Source of the DNA: Neiella marina
Lineage (GTDB): Bacteria; Pseudomonadota; Gammaproteobacteria; Enterobacterales; Neiellaceae
DNA: 64,000 nt
Direction: 5' to 3'
Assembly: GCF_002165625.1 (NCBI RefSeq)
Contig: NZ_NGNS01000007.1
Span: 112,819-176,818, forward strand
In this document: positions 45,839 through 54,910 of the stretch, piece by piece
Numbering within the stretch: the first letter of the stretch is position 1
Layout: each line of letters opens with the position of its first letter
Notes under the pieces: generated by a model
What the model was told of the DNA's origin: nothing
The model's database searches: none
The model's input: the letters and a program-made list of their open reading frames with translations, nothing else
Translations under genes and position numbers: made by a program

Positions 45839-47780
45839 TTTCGTTATGAATATTTACCCCACAGTAGTTCGTGGTGAGTCAGTACGCGGCTATGTCGAGC
45901 GGTTGAACGCAGTGAATGGGTATAAAGGGCCACAGGATATAGCTAATAAGCTCGGTACTTCTTATCGCCCTTCGTTATACCCGACAGCAAAAATTTGGAA
46001 GAAATTCGTTAAGGAGTTAGCACCATACGCACATCAGCCTGCTGACCAATTGTGGGCAACGCTGTCATCTCATTGGACGTTTGAAGCCTGGCCAAATTCA
46101 GTTTTAAGTGCGTTACATTTGTTTCACAAGGGCTGCCGTATTTGTCCAGACTGCGTTGCTAAAAATGGTTATTACAGTGCAAACTGGGATCATTCGCTTG
46201 TCACCGTCTGCCCGATCCATCGGGTCACATTGATAGAACGATGTCAGGAATGCAATGCGCCACTTAAGTGGAATCGAAAGTGGTTAGGCCGCTGCACTGA
46301 ATGCCGATCTCCACTTGTGCAAACCAATGCCTGTCTCAGCTCGGAAGATCCGTTGCTAGTGGCCACACATGCAATTTGTGAAGGCAATATTAGTTACACC
46401 AGTATGCTGCTGCTGGCATGCATGCGACTAGCGAGACCATTCGATAACCTGCTCGCCGAGCCTTTTCTAGAGTTATGGGATGCTCCAACGATTCAAAATT
46501 TATTGCGCCAGGCAATAGCACTCTTCCATTCCGAACGCTATCGCGCTGGTTATTTAGATTCTCTTGAAGCCAATCGCCATCATCAGTACAGGCACCTATC
46601 TGCTGATGCGGTCTTTGAACCATGGCTAGCATTTAAAGCTCATGCCGCAGACATGGGTCACCGACTTGATAATGTTTGGCCGGAGTTAAACTTCAGTTTA
46701 GATGCATTGGACAAACAACCGACAACAACTACAAACATCGCTATGGCGGCACATCAAGTGTCAAGCGTATCACGAAGCCGAATCGTGTCATCAGCAGAGT
46801 TAGCTCATCAAGTATCAGCAGCGCGTCTGTCGGCATGGCTAAGCCTAAACATGGAAGCGATTGATGACATGTTGCGTCATGGGGTCTTAAAACCGTGCAC
46901 ATCAGCAAAATCATTTAGAGATAGCTTGTATGACGCTTCAATAATCATCGAGCGGCTAAAGCAAGTTGAATCAGTCGTCGTTCAGAAATCTGAAGCACTA
47001 TTGGATGCCGGTGACATTCAATGCGTACTGCCCTTATTCGCCGCAAATTTTGCGCATGTTGTTGAGTGTATTTTCGAACAACGCCTCAGAGTTTATAAAA
47101 CAAATGAAGACCAGACGTTACGTCAATCTTTCGTCGATAGAGCTGAATTGTTTAGTGCACTCACCACGAATTTATATACACGCGAGCAGGCAATCGATGT
47201 AAACACCCTTTGTGCGATTTTGTGCTGCCATACCACCCACATAAAACGGCTCGAACAGGAGAACCTATTAACTATCAATCACTGGCATCACCCTAAGAGC
47301 TTCGGTTTGTCCGATGTTGATTTGCCCAATTGTCGTCACTTTCTGAACCAGTGGATATCGCTAAACCGCCTATGTGCGCTGCTGGATATTGAGCTGAATT
47401 TACTTATTGATTGTATTCGCCCCTCTTGCGTGAAAGCTTCGCATTTCAGAGGCATAAGTCTCTACTTGCTTGAAAATACGCCCGACAATCGTGAGCTGCT
47501 CCGAGACGCAATGGTGGCAATTAAAGCCGATGTGCGGCTACTCGAGCAAAGCAACATCATCCCTCAGCCATATAAACGGGAAAGCATCGAAGAACAGCTG
47601 ATCGCCACGGCAACGGATGTATCTGGGTCCTCCAGCGAAGCTATCGACTGGTACAACAATCATGTCATACCGCGCATAGGGACTACGCCTGCCGGTGCCA
47701 TATATCAGTATGGTTCACCGGCACTACCCATAGTGGAACGCGATTTGTTCTCGGAATTATCTTTGGATGATAGGAGGTAA
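45831..47780 (+). CDS. tniQ: TniQ/TnsD-family target selector, copy 2
   Basis: A 649-residue protein with the same length and architecture as the copy at 37582. The opening is GESVRGYVERLNAVNG, and the zinc finger is intact (CPDC, CPIH, CQEC, CTEC). The first 150 and last 290 residues have clearly diverged from copy 1, while the middle 210 or so are almost the same. Full length and intact despite a truncated tnsC upstream, it may still be expressed and offer an alternative target choice to the complete operon 8 kb away. This is inference. Confidence 0.9.
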   Translation: MRNFVMNIYPTVVRGESVRGYVERLNAVNGYKGPQDIANKLGTSYRPSLYPTAKIWKKFVKELAPYAHQPADQLWATLSSHWTFEAWPNSVLSALHLFHKGCRICPDCVAKNGYYSANWDHSLVTVCPIHRVTLIERCQECNAPLKWNRKWLGRCTECRSPLVQTNACLSSEDPLLVATHAICEGNISYTSMLLLACMRLARPFDNLLAEPFLELWDAPTIQNLLRQAIALFHSERYRAGYLDSLEANRHHQYRHLSADAVFEPWLAFKAHAADMGHRLDNVWPELNFSLDALDKQPTTTTNIAMAAHQVSSVSRSRIVSSAELAHQVSAARLSAWLSLNMEAIDDMLRHGVLKPCTSAKSFRDSLYDASIIIERLKQVESVVVQKSEALLDAGDIQCVLPLFAANFAHVVECIFEQRLRVYKTNEDQTLRQSFVDRAELFSALTTNLYTREQAIDVNTLCAILCCHTTHIKRLEQENLLTINHWHHPKSFGLSDVDLPNCRHFLNQWISLNRLCALLDIELNLLIDCIRPSCVKASHFRGISLYLLENTPDNRELLRDAMVAIKADVRLLEQSNIIPQPYKRESIEEQLIATATDVSGSSSEAIDWYNNHVIPRIGTTPAGAIYQYGSPALPIVERDLFSELSLDDRR

Positions 47781-47785
47781 TGACC

Positions 47786-48013
47786 ATGAAAGACATTGAT
47801 GACTTCGGTTACCACGATGCGTTGATTAATGTCGTTCATGAATTGCTTCACCTGCATTGTGAAAATGATAGAAAGCGCGAATCAGCTTGGCTTCGTGCGC
47901 CCCACCCAGCACTCAACTCACTTTCGCCTAACCGTGCAATGCGAAGCACACAAGGTGCTGAAAAGGTATTTGATCTGCTCCGCTCAGAATACCGCACGAA
48001 CAACCAAATTTAA
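47786..48013 (+). CDS. Small DUF2384-like protein, copy 2
   Basis: A 75-residue homologue of the product at 39537. AGGAGG at the tniQ end is 8 bases before this ATG, which fixes the start; the ATG at 47780 would be too close. It keeps SLSPNRAMRSTQGAEKVFDLLRSEY. Conservation in both blocks supports a real function linked to tniQ. Confidence 0.6.
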   Translation: MKDIDDFGYHDALINVVHELLHLHCENDRKRESAWLRAPHPALNSLSPNRAMRSTQGAEKVFDLLRSEYRTNNQI

Positions 48014-48021
48014 GGAACGTC

Positions 48022-48384
48022 ATGGCATTACCTGCACGATTTACAAAATCCGAACGAACTCTTCTCATCAATTTAGTTCAAGCAGAGTTGCGCCGAATAT
48101 GCGGTGATGCTGAGTTTAGCGAGCTATCGAGTGTCCTTAAAAAACTACGCACCCAAGGAGAGGTTGACGATATCGATATTGACCAGATGTACATTCTTAC
48201 CTGCCTCTGCCAAAGCCCGGCGCAAGTTGAGCGCCTAATGTCCTCCAACTTGGTTTGGTGTCAGTGGTATTTCGAGAACGTGCTCGCGAGCTGGAATTTA
48301 ACGCCAAAAGCGTTAGTAGAAAATGGAGGTATAGATACTTTTTTAACGTGGCTCAACGATAAACGAAAAGGAGCATTTGAATGA
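48022..48384 (+). CDS. Conserved small protein of the transposon module, copy 2
   Basis: A 120-residue protein with five differences from copy 1 at 39764. Nucleotide similarity stops just after the stop codon, so the duplicated block ends here. It is the last gene of the truncated second module. Function unknown. Confidence 0.7.
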   Translation: MALPARFTKSERTLLINLVQAELRRICGDAEFSELSSVLKKLRTQGEVDDIDIDQMYILTCLCQSPAQVERLMSSNLVWCQWYFENVLASWNLTPKALVENGGIDTFLTWLNDKRKGAFE

Positions 48385-48415
48385 TGATGCTCAGCACCAA
48401 AGATGAGGATTAACA

Positions 48416-48616
48416 ATGAGTCAATCTAACGATGGCAAGGATAACTTTATTAGCGAGCATGCTAATGAAAACCAAACGTTCGCATCAGTGACACTGTACA
48501 AGGATGGAATGGTCTGCGTGGTTTACGGCAATAGGATGACTCAGTTTGCTAAGTCGAGCTCCGTTAAACAAGCTTCTGCTTTGCTAAATTACATCGCCAG
48601 CGTAATTGATGATTAA
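48416..48616 (+). CDS. Small hypothetical protein
   Basis: A 66-residue protein with GAGG nine bases before the ATG. The pattern TFASVTLYKDGMVCVVYG suggests a small beta sheet followed by a helix. It lies 31 bases after the transposon module in the same direction and ends one base before the stop of the oppositely oriented HNH gene. No family is recognised. Confidence 0.5.
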   Translation: MSQSNDGKDNFISEHANENQTFASVTLYKDGMVCVVYGNRMTQFAKSSSVKQASALLNYIASVIDD

Positions 48617-48617
48617 T

Positions 48618-49064
48618 TTAGTCCCTCCATTGCTTCTCTGAGAGGTTAGATTTCCCAAGGTTACAGGCCTCACAGAGTACCTGTAAGTTCTCTAGTTCCA
48701 ATTCTAAATCGGGGTGGATAGATCTCGGTTTTATGTGATCCACGTGCATTCGCACACCATCGGCAGGTGTCGCGCCACAGCAGGCACAGCGAGCTCCGTA
48801 CTTTTCCAAAGCTAGTGCTCTTATGCGTAACCATTTGGTCGAGCTATAAAAGTCAGCTTTGGGTTTAGGCTCAACAAAAGGAAGCTCCCGCCAGTCATCA
48901 ATAGTTCTTGGTTCGCATTCTGGAAATAGGCAAATGGCATGATCGGCCTCTGGTTTTTCCCGCAGCCATTTCCAAATTGCTTTCAGAGCACCATTTTCAC
49001 TGCTGTAACTGCGACTGCGATAGCTACTGCTTTTGAGATAATAAGTGACCCGATACATCCACAA
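48618..49064 (-). CDS. HNH endonuclease downstream of an SMC-type operon
   Basis: A 148-residue protein. Residues 1-60 form a small N-terminal domain, and the C-terminal half is an HNH nuclease: CACCG, MHVDHIKPRS, ELENLQVLCEACN, with both zinc Cys pairs and the catalytic His present. It lies 54 bases downstream of the kleisin-like gene on the same strand and so probably belongs to the same transcript. It may supply the DNA-cutting function that Wadjet systems obtain from JetD. Confidence 0.82.
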   Translation of the reverse strand: MWMYRVTYYLKSSSYRSRSYSSENGALKAIWKWLREKPEADHAICLFPECEPRTIDDWRELPFVEPKPKADFYSSTKWLRIRALALEKYGARCACCGATPADGVRMHVDHIKPRSIHPDLELELENLQVLCEACNLGKSNLSEKQWRD

Positions 49065-49118
49065 ATCCTATTCTTATAATTAGAGCACCTCAAACGGTGC
49101 GTTCGCCTTATCAAACTA

Positions 49119-50348
49119 CTATCTTAACCCCACAGATACATCCTTGATCACCACATTGGCAAACGGCACTAACACATCAAACTCTGGGTCGAGTTCGAAA
49201 AACTCTTTTTGCGATTCAGGCAAGCCTTCATAGCCACCAATCACCTGATAAAGCCAGCTTTCGGCATCATAATCCAACGCCTCTTGTTCTAGGTATTGCA
49301 GAGCCGAAATGGAATCTGCGCCGGGTTTGACATGATCGATCACATGGACAAAATAGTTACTTACAGCCGCCTTAATCGGGTGCTCATTTAGCTCAAAGTC
49401 CTCATTTTCACTCAGAACCACACTCTCGGCGTGTTGAGCTTCAGAGACGGCATTGCGCAATAGCTGGTTGCTCTTAACTTGAGCTGCCTGTCGCATTAGG
49501 TCCGCTTCATGGGTGGCGTTTTGAATATCAACACTTGCCGGAGCAATGATGCACTCAGCTTGATTAAAGAGCATGGGCAACTGCTTATGGGCAACATGGT
49601 TAGCTACTTCATAATCAGGATGCTGACTGGTATAGAGCAGCCAGCCTTTTAGTAGCTTGGCCCGCCCCTGAATATGACGGAATCGTCCCAGCAGCTTTAA
49701 CAAACGTCCCTGCACAACACCCAGCTCCTGGATACAGCCGGTGATCGTCTGCTGAAGGTTCGAAACCAACAGGCGACGTAACTCTCGAATATCCCCGGAG
49801 ATATCGGCCAGCTCTTCAAAGCTAATCATCTCTAAGCCGGAAAGAAGCTCACTAACTTGTGACTGGGCTAATTCATTCTCGCGGATCTTGGCATTAATTG
49901 AGCCCACATATCCGAACTCGTTATTAATACGGCTCCACATCACTCGAATACTGTGTTGCAGCCCTTCACTAAAGGCATACACATGCTCGGATAGATCACG
50001 ATAATAGGCATCTGATGCTGCAACATCCCCTTGATGACGAGACTCAGTATAGTGTTGTGCCAGCGTTTTAAAGGTGGCAACGGCAGAGCCTGCGTTGGCA
50101 TCGATCTGGCGGTTGCGTTCATCTTTGAGCGCTTCTTCCAGCAAATTTCGAACGGCATGACGAAGGTGCAGGTCGGCCCCCGGCTCAGGCCGGTATAGCA
50201 CTCCAGCTTTCACCAGCTTATCCTGAACCTTGGGCTCAAGTTTATGGTCACCTAACGAGCCAGCCAGGTAGGCATCCATGATGGTATCGCTATGACGAGC
50301 CATCATTTTTAGGAACTTACTTCCCGCTTGATGAAGGTTGTGACTCAT
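49119..50348 (-). CDS. Kleisin-like (MukF/JetA-type) subunit of an SMC complex
   Basis: A 409-residue protein. An N-terminal winged-helix-like region is followed by long helices (about residues 60-260) and a C-terminal domain. The length, helical content and position after a MukE-like and an SMC gene match the kleisin of MukBEF, MksBEF and Wadjet complexes. I see no catalytic motif. The assignment rests mainly on operon context. Confidence 0.6.
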   Translation of the reverse strand: MSHNLHQAGSKFLKMMARHSDTIMDAYLAGSLGDHKLEPKVQDKLVKAGVLYRPEPGADLHLRHAVRNLLEEALKDERNRQIDANAGSAVATFKTLAQHYTESRHQGDVAASDAYYRDLSEHVYAFSEGLQHSIRVMWSRINNEFGYVGSINAKIRENELAQSQVSELLSGLEMISFEELADISGDIRELRRLLVSNLQQTITGCIQELGVVQGRLLKLLGRFRHIQGRAKLLKGWLLYTSQHPDYEVANHVAHKQLPMLFNQAECIIAPASVDIQNATHEADLMRQAAQVKSNQLLRNAVSEAQHAESVVLSENEDFELNEHPIKAAVSNYFVHVIDHVKPGADSISALQYLEQEALDYDAESWLYQVIGGYEGLPESQKEFFELDPEFDVLVPFANVVIKDVSVGLR

Positions 50349-50359
50349 CTCCTTCTCCC

Positions 50360-51004
50360 TTACAACAGGCTGCCTTGGGCACTCGCAGCTTCGGCATGGG
50401 CTTCTAAGTCCAGGGCCTCAGTCTCATTAATAAAACGGATCACCTCATAGAGGTAGTCTATTTTTCCCGTGGCGATATAGTGTTGCTTCTCAGGGTTTGG
50501 CCGCAGTAGATAACCCAACTCCACTAGGCGCTTAAAGATCTGTTTGATCTGCCCTTCAACCATTGCACTTTGTGAGCCAAACAGGCGGAAGTGGCTTAAC
50601 TTAGCCAGTTCCTCACGCAAGGCTGGCGTCTCTTCAATGGTGGTTTGGATCTCATTGAGGCGTATCGGAACACCTTCTGTCAGAGGCGTATCATTCCCTT
50701 CTGCCTCTTGTACGAGCATCAACCACTGAGAAAGCGGGATTAGGCTATTCACAATCTCTTTAAATTGAGCCGACACCACTTTGCGCTCTGCATCGCCTAG
50801 AGTTTGATAACCGCAAAAGAAGACCTCAGAATCACTGCCTGATCCGCTTTCACCCACAGTGCGGTTGAGCACATTCAGGTGACTTTCAATCTGCTCACGA
50901 TAATGGGGGTTCTTGAGCAAACGCCAACTATCTTCATCACTGGTTCGGCAGATAAACTCCCCTTTCAAAAGGCGCTCTAAAACTTGTCCGTTAGCCGATA
51001 GCAT
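50360..51004 (-). CDS. MukE/MksE/JetB-like accessory subunit of an SMC complex
   Basis: A 214-residue protein made of tandem winged-helix domains. The C-terminal pattern KRLVELGYLLRPN...TGKIDYLYEVIRFINE is like MksE and JetB (DUF4194) proteins, which dimerise on the kleisin. It starts immediately after the SMC stop and precedes the kleisin-like gene by 11 bases. The combination of three such genes defines a Muk/Mks/Wadjet-like condensin. Confidence 0.7.
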   Translation of the reverse strand: MLSANGQVLERLLKGEFICRTSDEDSWRLLKNPHYREQIESHLNVLNRTVGESGSGSDSEVFFCGYQTLGDAERKVVSAQFKEIVNSLIPLSQWLMLVQEAEGNDTPLTEGVPIRLNEIQTTIEETPALREELAKLSHFRLFGSQSAMVEGQIKQIFKRLVELGYLLRPNPEKQHYIATGKIDYLYEVIRFINETEALDLEAHAEAASAQGSLL

Positions 51005-54000
51005 TTAGATCTCCTCCTGCTGGTTATGGGATTGAGCACGCTGCTTGAGTCGCTCTGCAATAGGATCAAACTTAGGTTTCACTACCTGTAACTGCTTCTT
51101 GTGCTTGTCGATGATATAACGGTTGCTAAAGAGACTTAGCACTTCGGCATCTGGATTAGGGAATGCCCCTAATACACTGATCTGGTTATTGCTACAGGCA
51201 TCGAAGATCTTCTTGATGTTGTTGTGCGCCAAGGTTCCCAGCTCATCAATAGGCCAGTGAATGGTGGTCTTAGCTTTGCCACGCAGCAGGCGGGTAAAGG
51301 CAAGTAGGAACTTACAGAGGATGAGGTAAGCCATACCGTGACTGGAAGACTCGTTGAGCTGACGGTCAGTGCGAATAACCAGATCAGAAACACCCTCACG
51401 CAGTCTGAGCTCAATACCTAATAGGCTGGCAACACCGCCACTTAGCGCTGAGCGGCCAATAATGTCGAGTGCACGACGCATCGAGCTGGTGAATTCTTCA
51501 TTTGGCAAGGTGTCAAAGTCATCACTCTGCCATTCACGATACGCCTTAACAAACGCCTGTAGCTCTGGCCAGAATTCCAGCTCGGAAACGCGAGAGCGGA
51601 TCTTCACTGCCGAATCAGAAACCCCGTCTAGGAAGAGCTCTTCATCAACTTCACGGGTAATACGAGCACTTTGAGAAGCAATGCGGTTATCAATGCTATG
51701 GAGTACGTCATAGTAGTTATTCAGATCGCGTCCATAGGTTCGACCTAACTGCTTCACAGCAGTGATCTTCTGAGGCACTAACTCATTGATCAGGCGAGAT
51801 AGCTCTGGCACCAACTTGCGATAATCCAGTACAAGACCACCTACTTCATTCACCAAAATACACTCTTCCCTCGAGCGCTCCCATGTCTCTGCCAGTGAAG
51901 AGCCATACTGATTCACAATTTCACGGTCGAAGCGGTCAACGCCATCTTTTACATAAGAGAGCAGCTTTTCACGATCATGTAGCAGCTCTTCACCCAAATT
52001 CAGACGTTCGGTCAAAGAGCCAGCTACTTCAGCGGCCTCATTTGTAAGCTGAAGATCGTTAAAGCGGCGCAATAAGCTTTTGAGTTTTTCCAGAGCGGCT
52101 TCTGTTTGATTTCGTCTATCTTTGGCCTGATTGAGCTGAGACTCCAGCTGCTTGCGTTGATTCTTATAGCTTCCATTCGCTGCGGCAAGTTTCTGCTCCA
52201 GCTCACTCTTTAGCTGTTGCTGCTGAATGAGTTGATCTTGCAATACAGGTTTGCGTTGCAACCATTGTGAGTTGTACCAAGCGGTGTAGTTCGCTACCTC
52301 ATCACGCATCTTCTCTGTGGTTTGGATCTGTTGCTCTAGGTCTTCGATTTGAAGCTTGAGCTTACCAATCTCACTATCATCAATACCGTGCTCTTTAAGC
52401 TCAGCCTTATACCAATCCTCACACGCTTTCAGCTCATGCTTGGCTTTTTGTTGGCGCTCGGCAATCTCATCTTTTAGCTGTTGAATTTGCAGGTCTAAAG
52501 CCCCAACCACTTCGTCCCAGTGGGCCAGCTTTTCGATACGAGACTCACCCTCTTGATCTTTCAACTCATCCAGCCAGTTGGCCTTTTCATTTTCAAGATC
52601 CGCTAGTTGAAGTTTTAGCTCCTCAAGTTGCTCGCGAGCCAACTGTTTACGCTCTTGCAACGCTGCGTTAATGCGAGTCTGCTCACTCTGCTTCTCGTCC
52701 CTGAGCCTTTTCACATCGGCACGACTATTTTTTAACTCAGTATCAGCTAGGATCTGTTTGCGTTTAATGGCTTCAAGCTTTTGTGAAGCATCCACTAGCG
52801 CACGCTCACTCAGCTCATACTGCTCCTGGGCACGTTTGAGCTGCTCTTCGACGCTTTGCAGCTGCTGTTTAAGCTCTTGCTCTGAACGAGAATATTCGGG
52901 AGCCTCGATAGCACCTAAGTCCAGCGCTACCTGATAAACTGCATCAGCTGCATCTGGCAAGAGAGCAGGCTTTAGATCACTGCGTTGAAGAAGATCAGGA
53001 TGGATCACCTTACCCAAAGAGCTTTCCCAACCCGAGTGTTCTTTACGTAAGAATTCAAGCAGTGAGTGATGTCCTGGGTAGAGCATTTCATTAATCTCAC
53101 GGCTTTCGCTTTCAACTTCGCTCACCCGGCGTCCAGCCTGACGACGAGACTCTTCAGCGCTATCCTGCTCTCGTTTTGCTAGGCGTTCGTGTTTTTGCAG
53201 CTCGCTTAATCGCTCTTCGGCCAACTCACGCAGATCTTCGGCTGAGTAAATACGCTCATCAAAGACCTCAAGAGTCAACTTCTCCTGCTCGGTATAGGTA
53301 ACACCGGCAAGCTGAGCATTCAGCTCTGCTTCTTTTTGTTTGAATTGAATTTCTTGGGTCTGGAATCGGCTCAGACCATCTTGTCGACGAATCGAAAACT
53401 GCTGCTCTAGGTCTCTGAGTGCACTGTTTTTCGCATCCTGTTTCTCACTACGCTCCTCTTGCAGCGTATCTTTTTGGTCATTCAGCCCACTAATGGCTCG
53501 GTTGCGCTGTCGCTCAATTTTGCTACAGCGTTCATTGTAGGCAGACTCTATATCCTGATGCGCTTCTGTTAGTAGTCGCAGACGCGCTTCAATATTGCTT
53601 AGATCATCACGCCAGACCGGCAGCTTCTCTAAATCAGCCCGAGCTTGCTCAATATCTTTAGCTTGATACGCAGCGTATTGATCTTCAATAGCATCTAGCT
53701 CACTTGAGTAGCTTTCCAGCTCAGTTTTTGCTTGTGAGAGCGATTGGTTTATTTCATCTCGCTCACTATGCCAGCGCTCTTCAAGCTGCTTCAGCTCTAA
53801 CCCTAACAACTCAACCTGAGACTTAAGTTGCTCAAGTTGCTCCAACTGTAGCGTTTCATCGGCCTGATAGCCGCGCCTCAGGCCTGACAGCCGAGACTCG
53901 CAAGAGAGTAACTCGTTAAACTGCATCTCCAGTCGCTCAAATTCCGGCTGGATAGCTGCAAACCCTTGAATAAGCTGACTCTCTTTAATCCAGCTTTCAA

Positions 54001-54697
54001 CCTTTTGCGGATTCAAGCTAGAGGCAGGAGGCGTCACGCCATCCTCTTCTAAAATGGCAGCAATCATTGATTTGATTGTTTCCATTTTGCCCTCTTTAGA
54101 GTGAACCGCTCGTGCTAATTTTTCGATATGACGAAGGGTATGTTCACTGTCGCAAAGGGAGAACTGTCTGGCCAACGAACGTAACTCATTTTTTGCTGAG
54201 CCAGTATTTAACAACACACGATCATTCTGGATGATGCCACGGAACTCGCGGGTATTTAGCTGACGCGTGGTCGCAATACCACGTCGTTTCACCTCTTTGC
54301 CAAACTCTTCCATAGTCCAGAACAGTATGGTGTCACCCTGACGACTTTTCAGGTAATCATCCAGCTCAAAAGCTTTACCTACTAGGCGGTAACGTACACC
54401 GTTACGATCACTGGCTGCCGCCAGGACAACCTGGCACAGCTCGCCATCCATACGCTGATATTCATAGACAAGAAAGCTATCTTCGCGGGGCAAATACCAC
54501 TTTTCAAAACTATCCCGTGTTGAAGGAACCACCCTACTTGGATATTCGCCATAGAAAACTGGAACTAAGCGCTGTAGCGTAGTTTTACCTGAAGCATTGG
54601 TTCCGCAAATGTTTGAGTGTCCGTCCAGTTTTAACTCCACCACACCAGGCAGGTGGGTGTTAAGGAGTACGATTCGTTGTAAGCCTGTCAAAGTCAT
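51005..54697 (-). CDS. SMC/MukB-like ATPase, DUF3584 type
   Basis: A 1230-residue SMC-type protein. The N-terminal P-loop GTNASGKTT is at residues 32-40, followed by KWYLPRED; GKT and YLP are the two motifs I recall for family DUF3584. Very long coiled coils occupy about residues 260-480 and 590-900, with a small hinge region near 500-590. The C-terminal head has the ABC-signature-like NESSSHGM near residue 1117 and Walker B-like IHWPIDELG near residue 1150. It should entrap or extrude DNA with its two partners. A plasmid or phage defence role is inferred from context and from Wadjet. Confidence 0.85.
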   Translation of the reverse strand: MTLTGLQRIVLLNTHLPGVVELKLDGHSNICGTNASGKTTLQRLVPVFYGEYPSRVVPSTRDSFEKWYLPREDSFLVYEYQRMDGELCQVVLAAASDRNGVRYRLVGKAFELDDYLKSRQGDTILFWTMEEFGKEVKRRGIATTRQLNTREFRGIIQNDRVLLNTGSAKNELRSLARQFSLCDSEHTLRHIEKLARAVHSKEGKMETIKSMIAAILEEDGVTPPASSLNPQKVESWIKESQLIQGFAAIQPEFERLEMQFNELLSCESRLSGLRRGYQADETLQLEQLEQLKSQVELLGLELKQLEERWHSERDEINQSLSQAKTELESYSSELDAIEDQYAAYQAKDIEQARADLEKLPVWRDDLSNIEARLRLLTEAHQDIESAYNERCSKIERQRNRAISGLNDQKDTLQEERSEKQDAKNSALRDLEQQFSIRRQDGLSRFQTQEIQFKQKEAELNAQLAGVTYTEQEKLTLEVFDERIYSAEDLRELAEERLSELQKHERLAKREQDSAEESRRQAGRRVSEVESESREINEMLYPGHHSLLEFLRKEHSGWESSLGKVIHPDLLQRSDLKPALLPDAADAVYQVALDLGAIEAPEYSRSEQELKQQLQSVEEQLKRAQEQYELSERALVDASQKLEAIKRKQILADTELKNSRADVKRLRDEKQSEQTRINAALQERKQLAREQLEELKLQLADLENEKANWLDELKDQEGESRIEKLAHWDEVVGALDLQIQQLKDEIAERQQKAKHELKACEDWYKAELKEHGIDDSEIGKLKLQIEDLEQQIQTTEKMRDEVANYTAWYNSQWLQRKPVLQDQLIQQQQLKSELEQKLAAANGSYKNQRKQLESQLNQAKDRRNQTEAALEKLKSLLRRFNDLQLTNEAAEVAGSLTERLNLGEELLHDREKLLSYVKDGVDRFDREIVNQYGSSLAETWERSREECILVNEVGGLVLDYRKLVPELSRLINELVPQKITAVKQLGRTYGRDLNNYYDVLHSIDNRIASQSARITREVDEELFLDGVSDSAVKIRSRVSELEFWPELQAFVKAYREWQSDDFDTLPNEEFTSSMRRALDIIGRSALSGGVASLLGIELRLREGVSDLVIRTDRQLNESSSHGMAYLILCKFLLAFTRLLRGKAKTTIHWPIDELGTLAHNNIKKIFDACSNNQISVLGAFPNPDAEVLSLFSNRYIIDKHKKQLQVVKPKFDPIAERLKQRAQSHNQQEEI

Positions 54698-54910
54698 CCC
54701 TGAAAGTAGTTAAGGAAAAACAAAGGAAGAATACTAGCAAAATAAGTAGGGAATTGGCATTGAGTTGCAGCCGCTTTGAGAGGGCTTGGGACACGTGATT
54801 CACGTTGAGAACAGTATGGCCACTGCTCAGAATGGAACTGCTAAAAAGCAGGAAAGCAACTCACCGCAAAGAAAGATCAGGAGCCGTATTAAATACATGG
54901 GTTCTACCCA

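Noticed and set aside
5569..48384. A CRISPR-associated transposon (CAST), given Tn7-like operons with tniQ
   Set aside because: No cas genes and no array of regularly spaced repeats were seen anywhere in the window. Both TniQ proteins are long (649-721 residues), more like TnsD.
48618..54697. Calling the SMC operon a standard Wadjet system
   Set aside because: No JetD-like Toprim/DUF2220 gene is present and the gene order differs. The DUF3584-type ATPase is not one I can equate with JetC, so only a Wadjet-like label is used.
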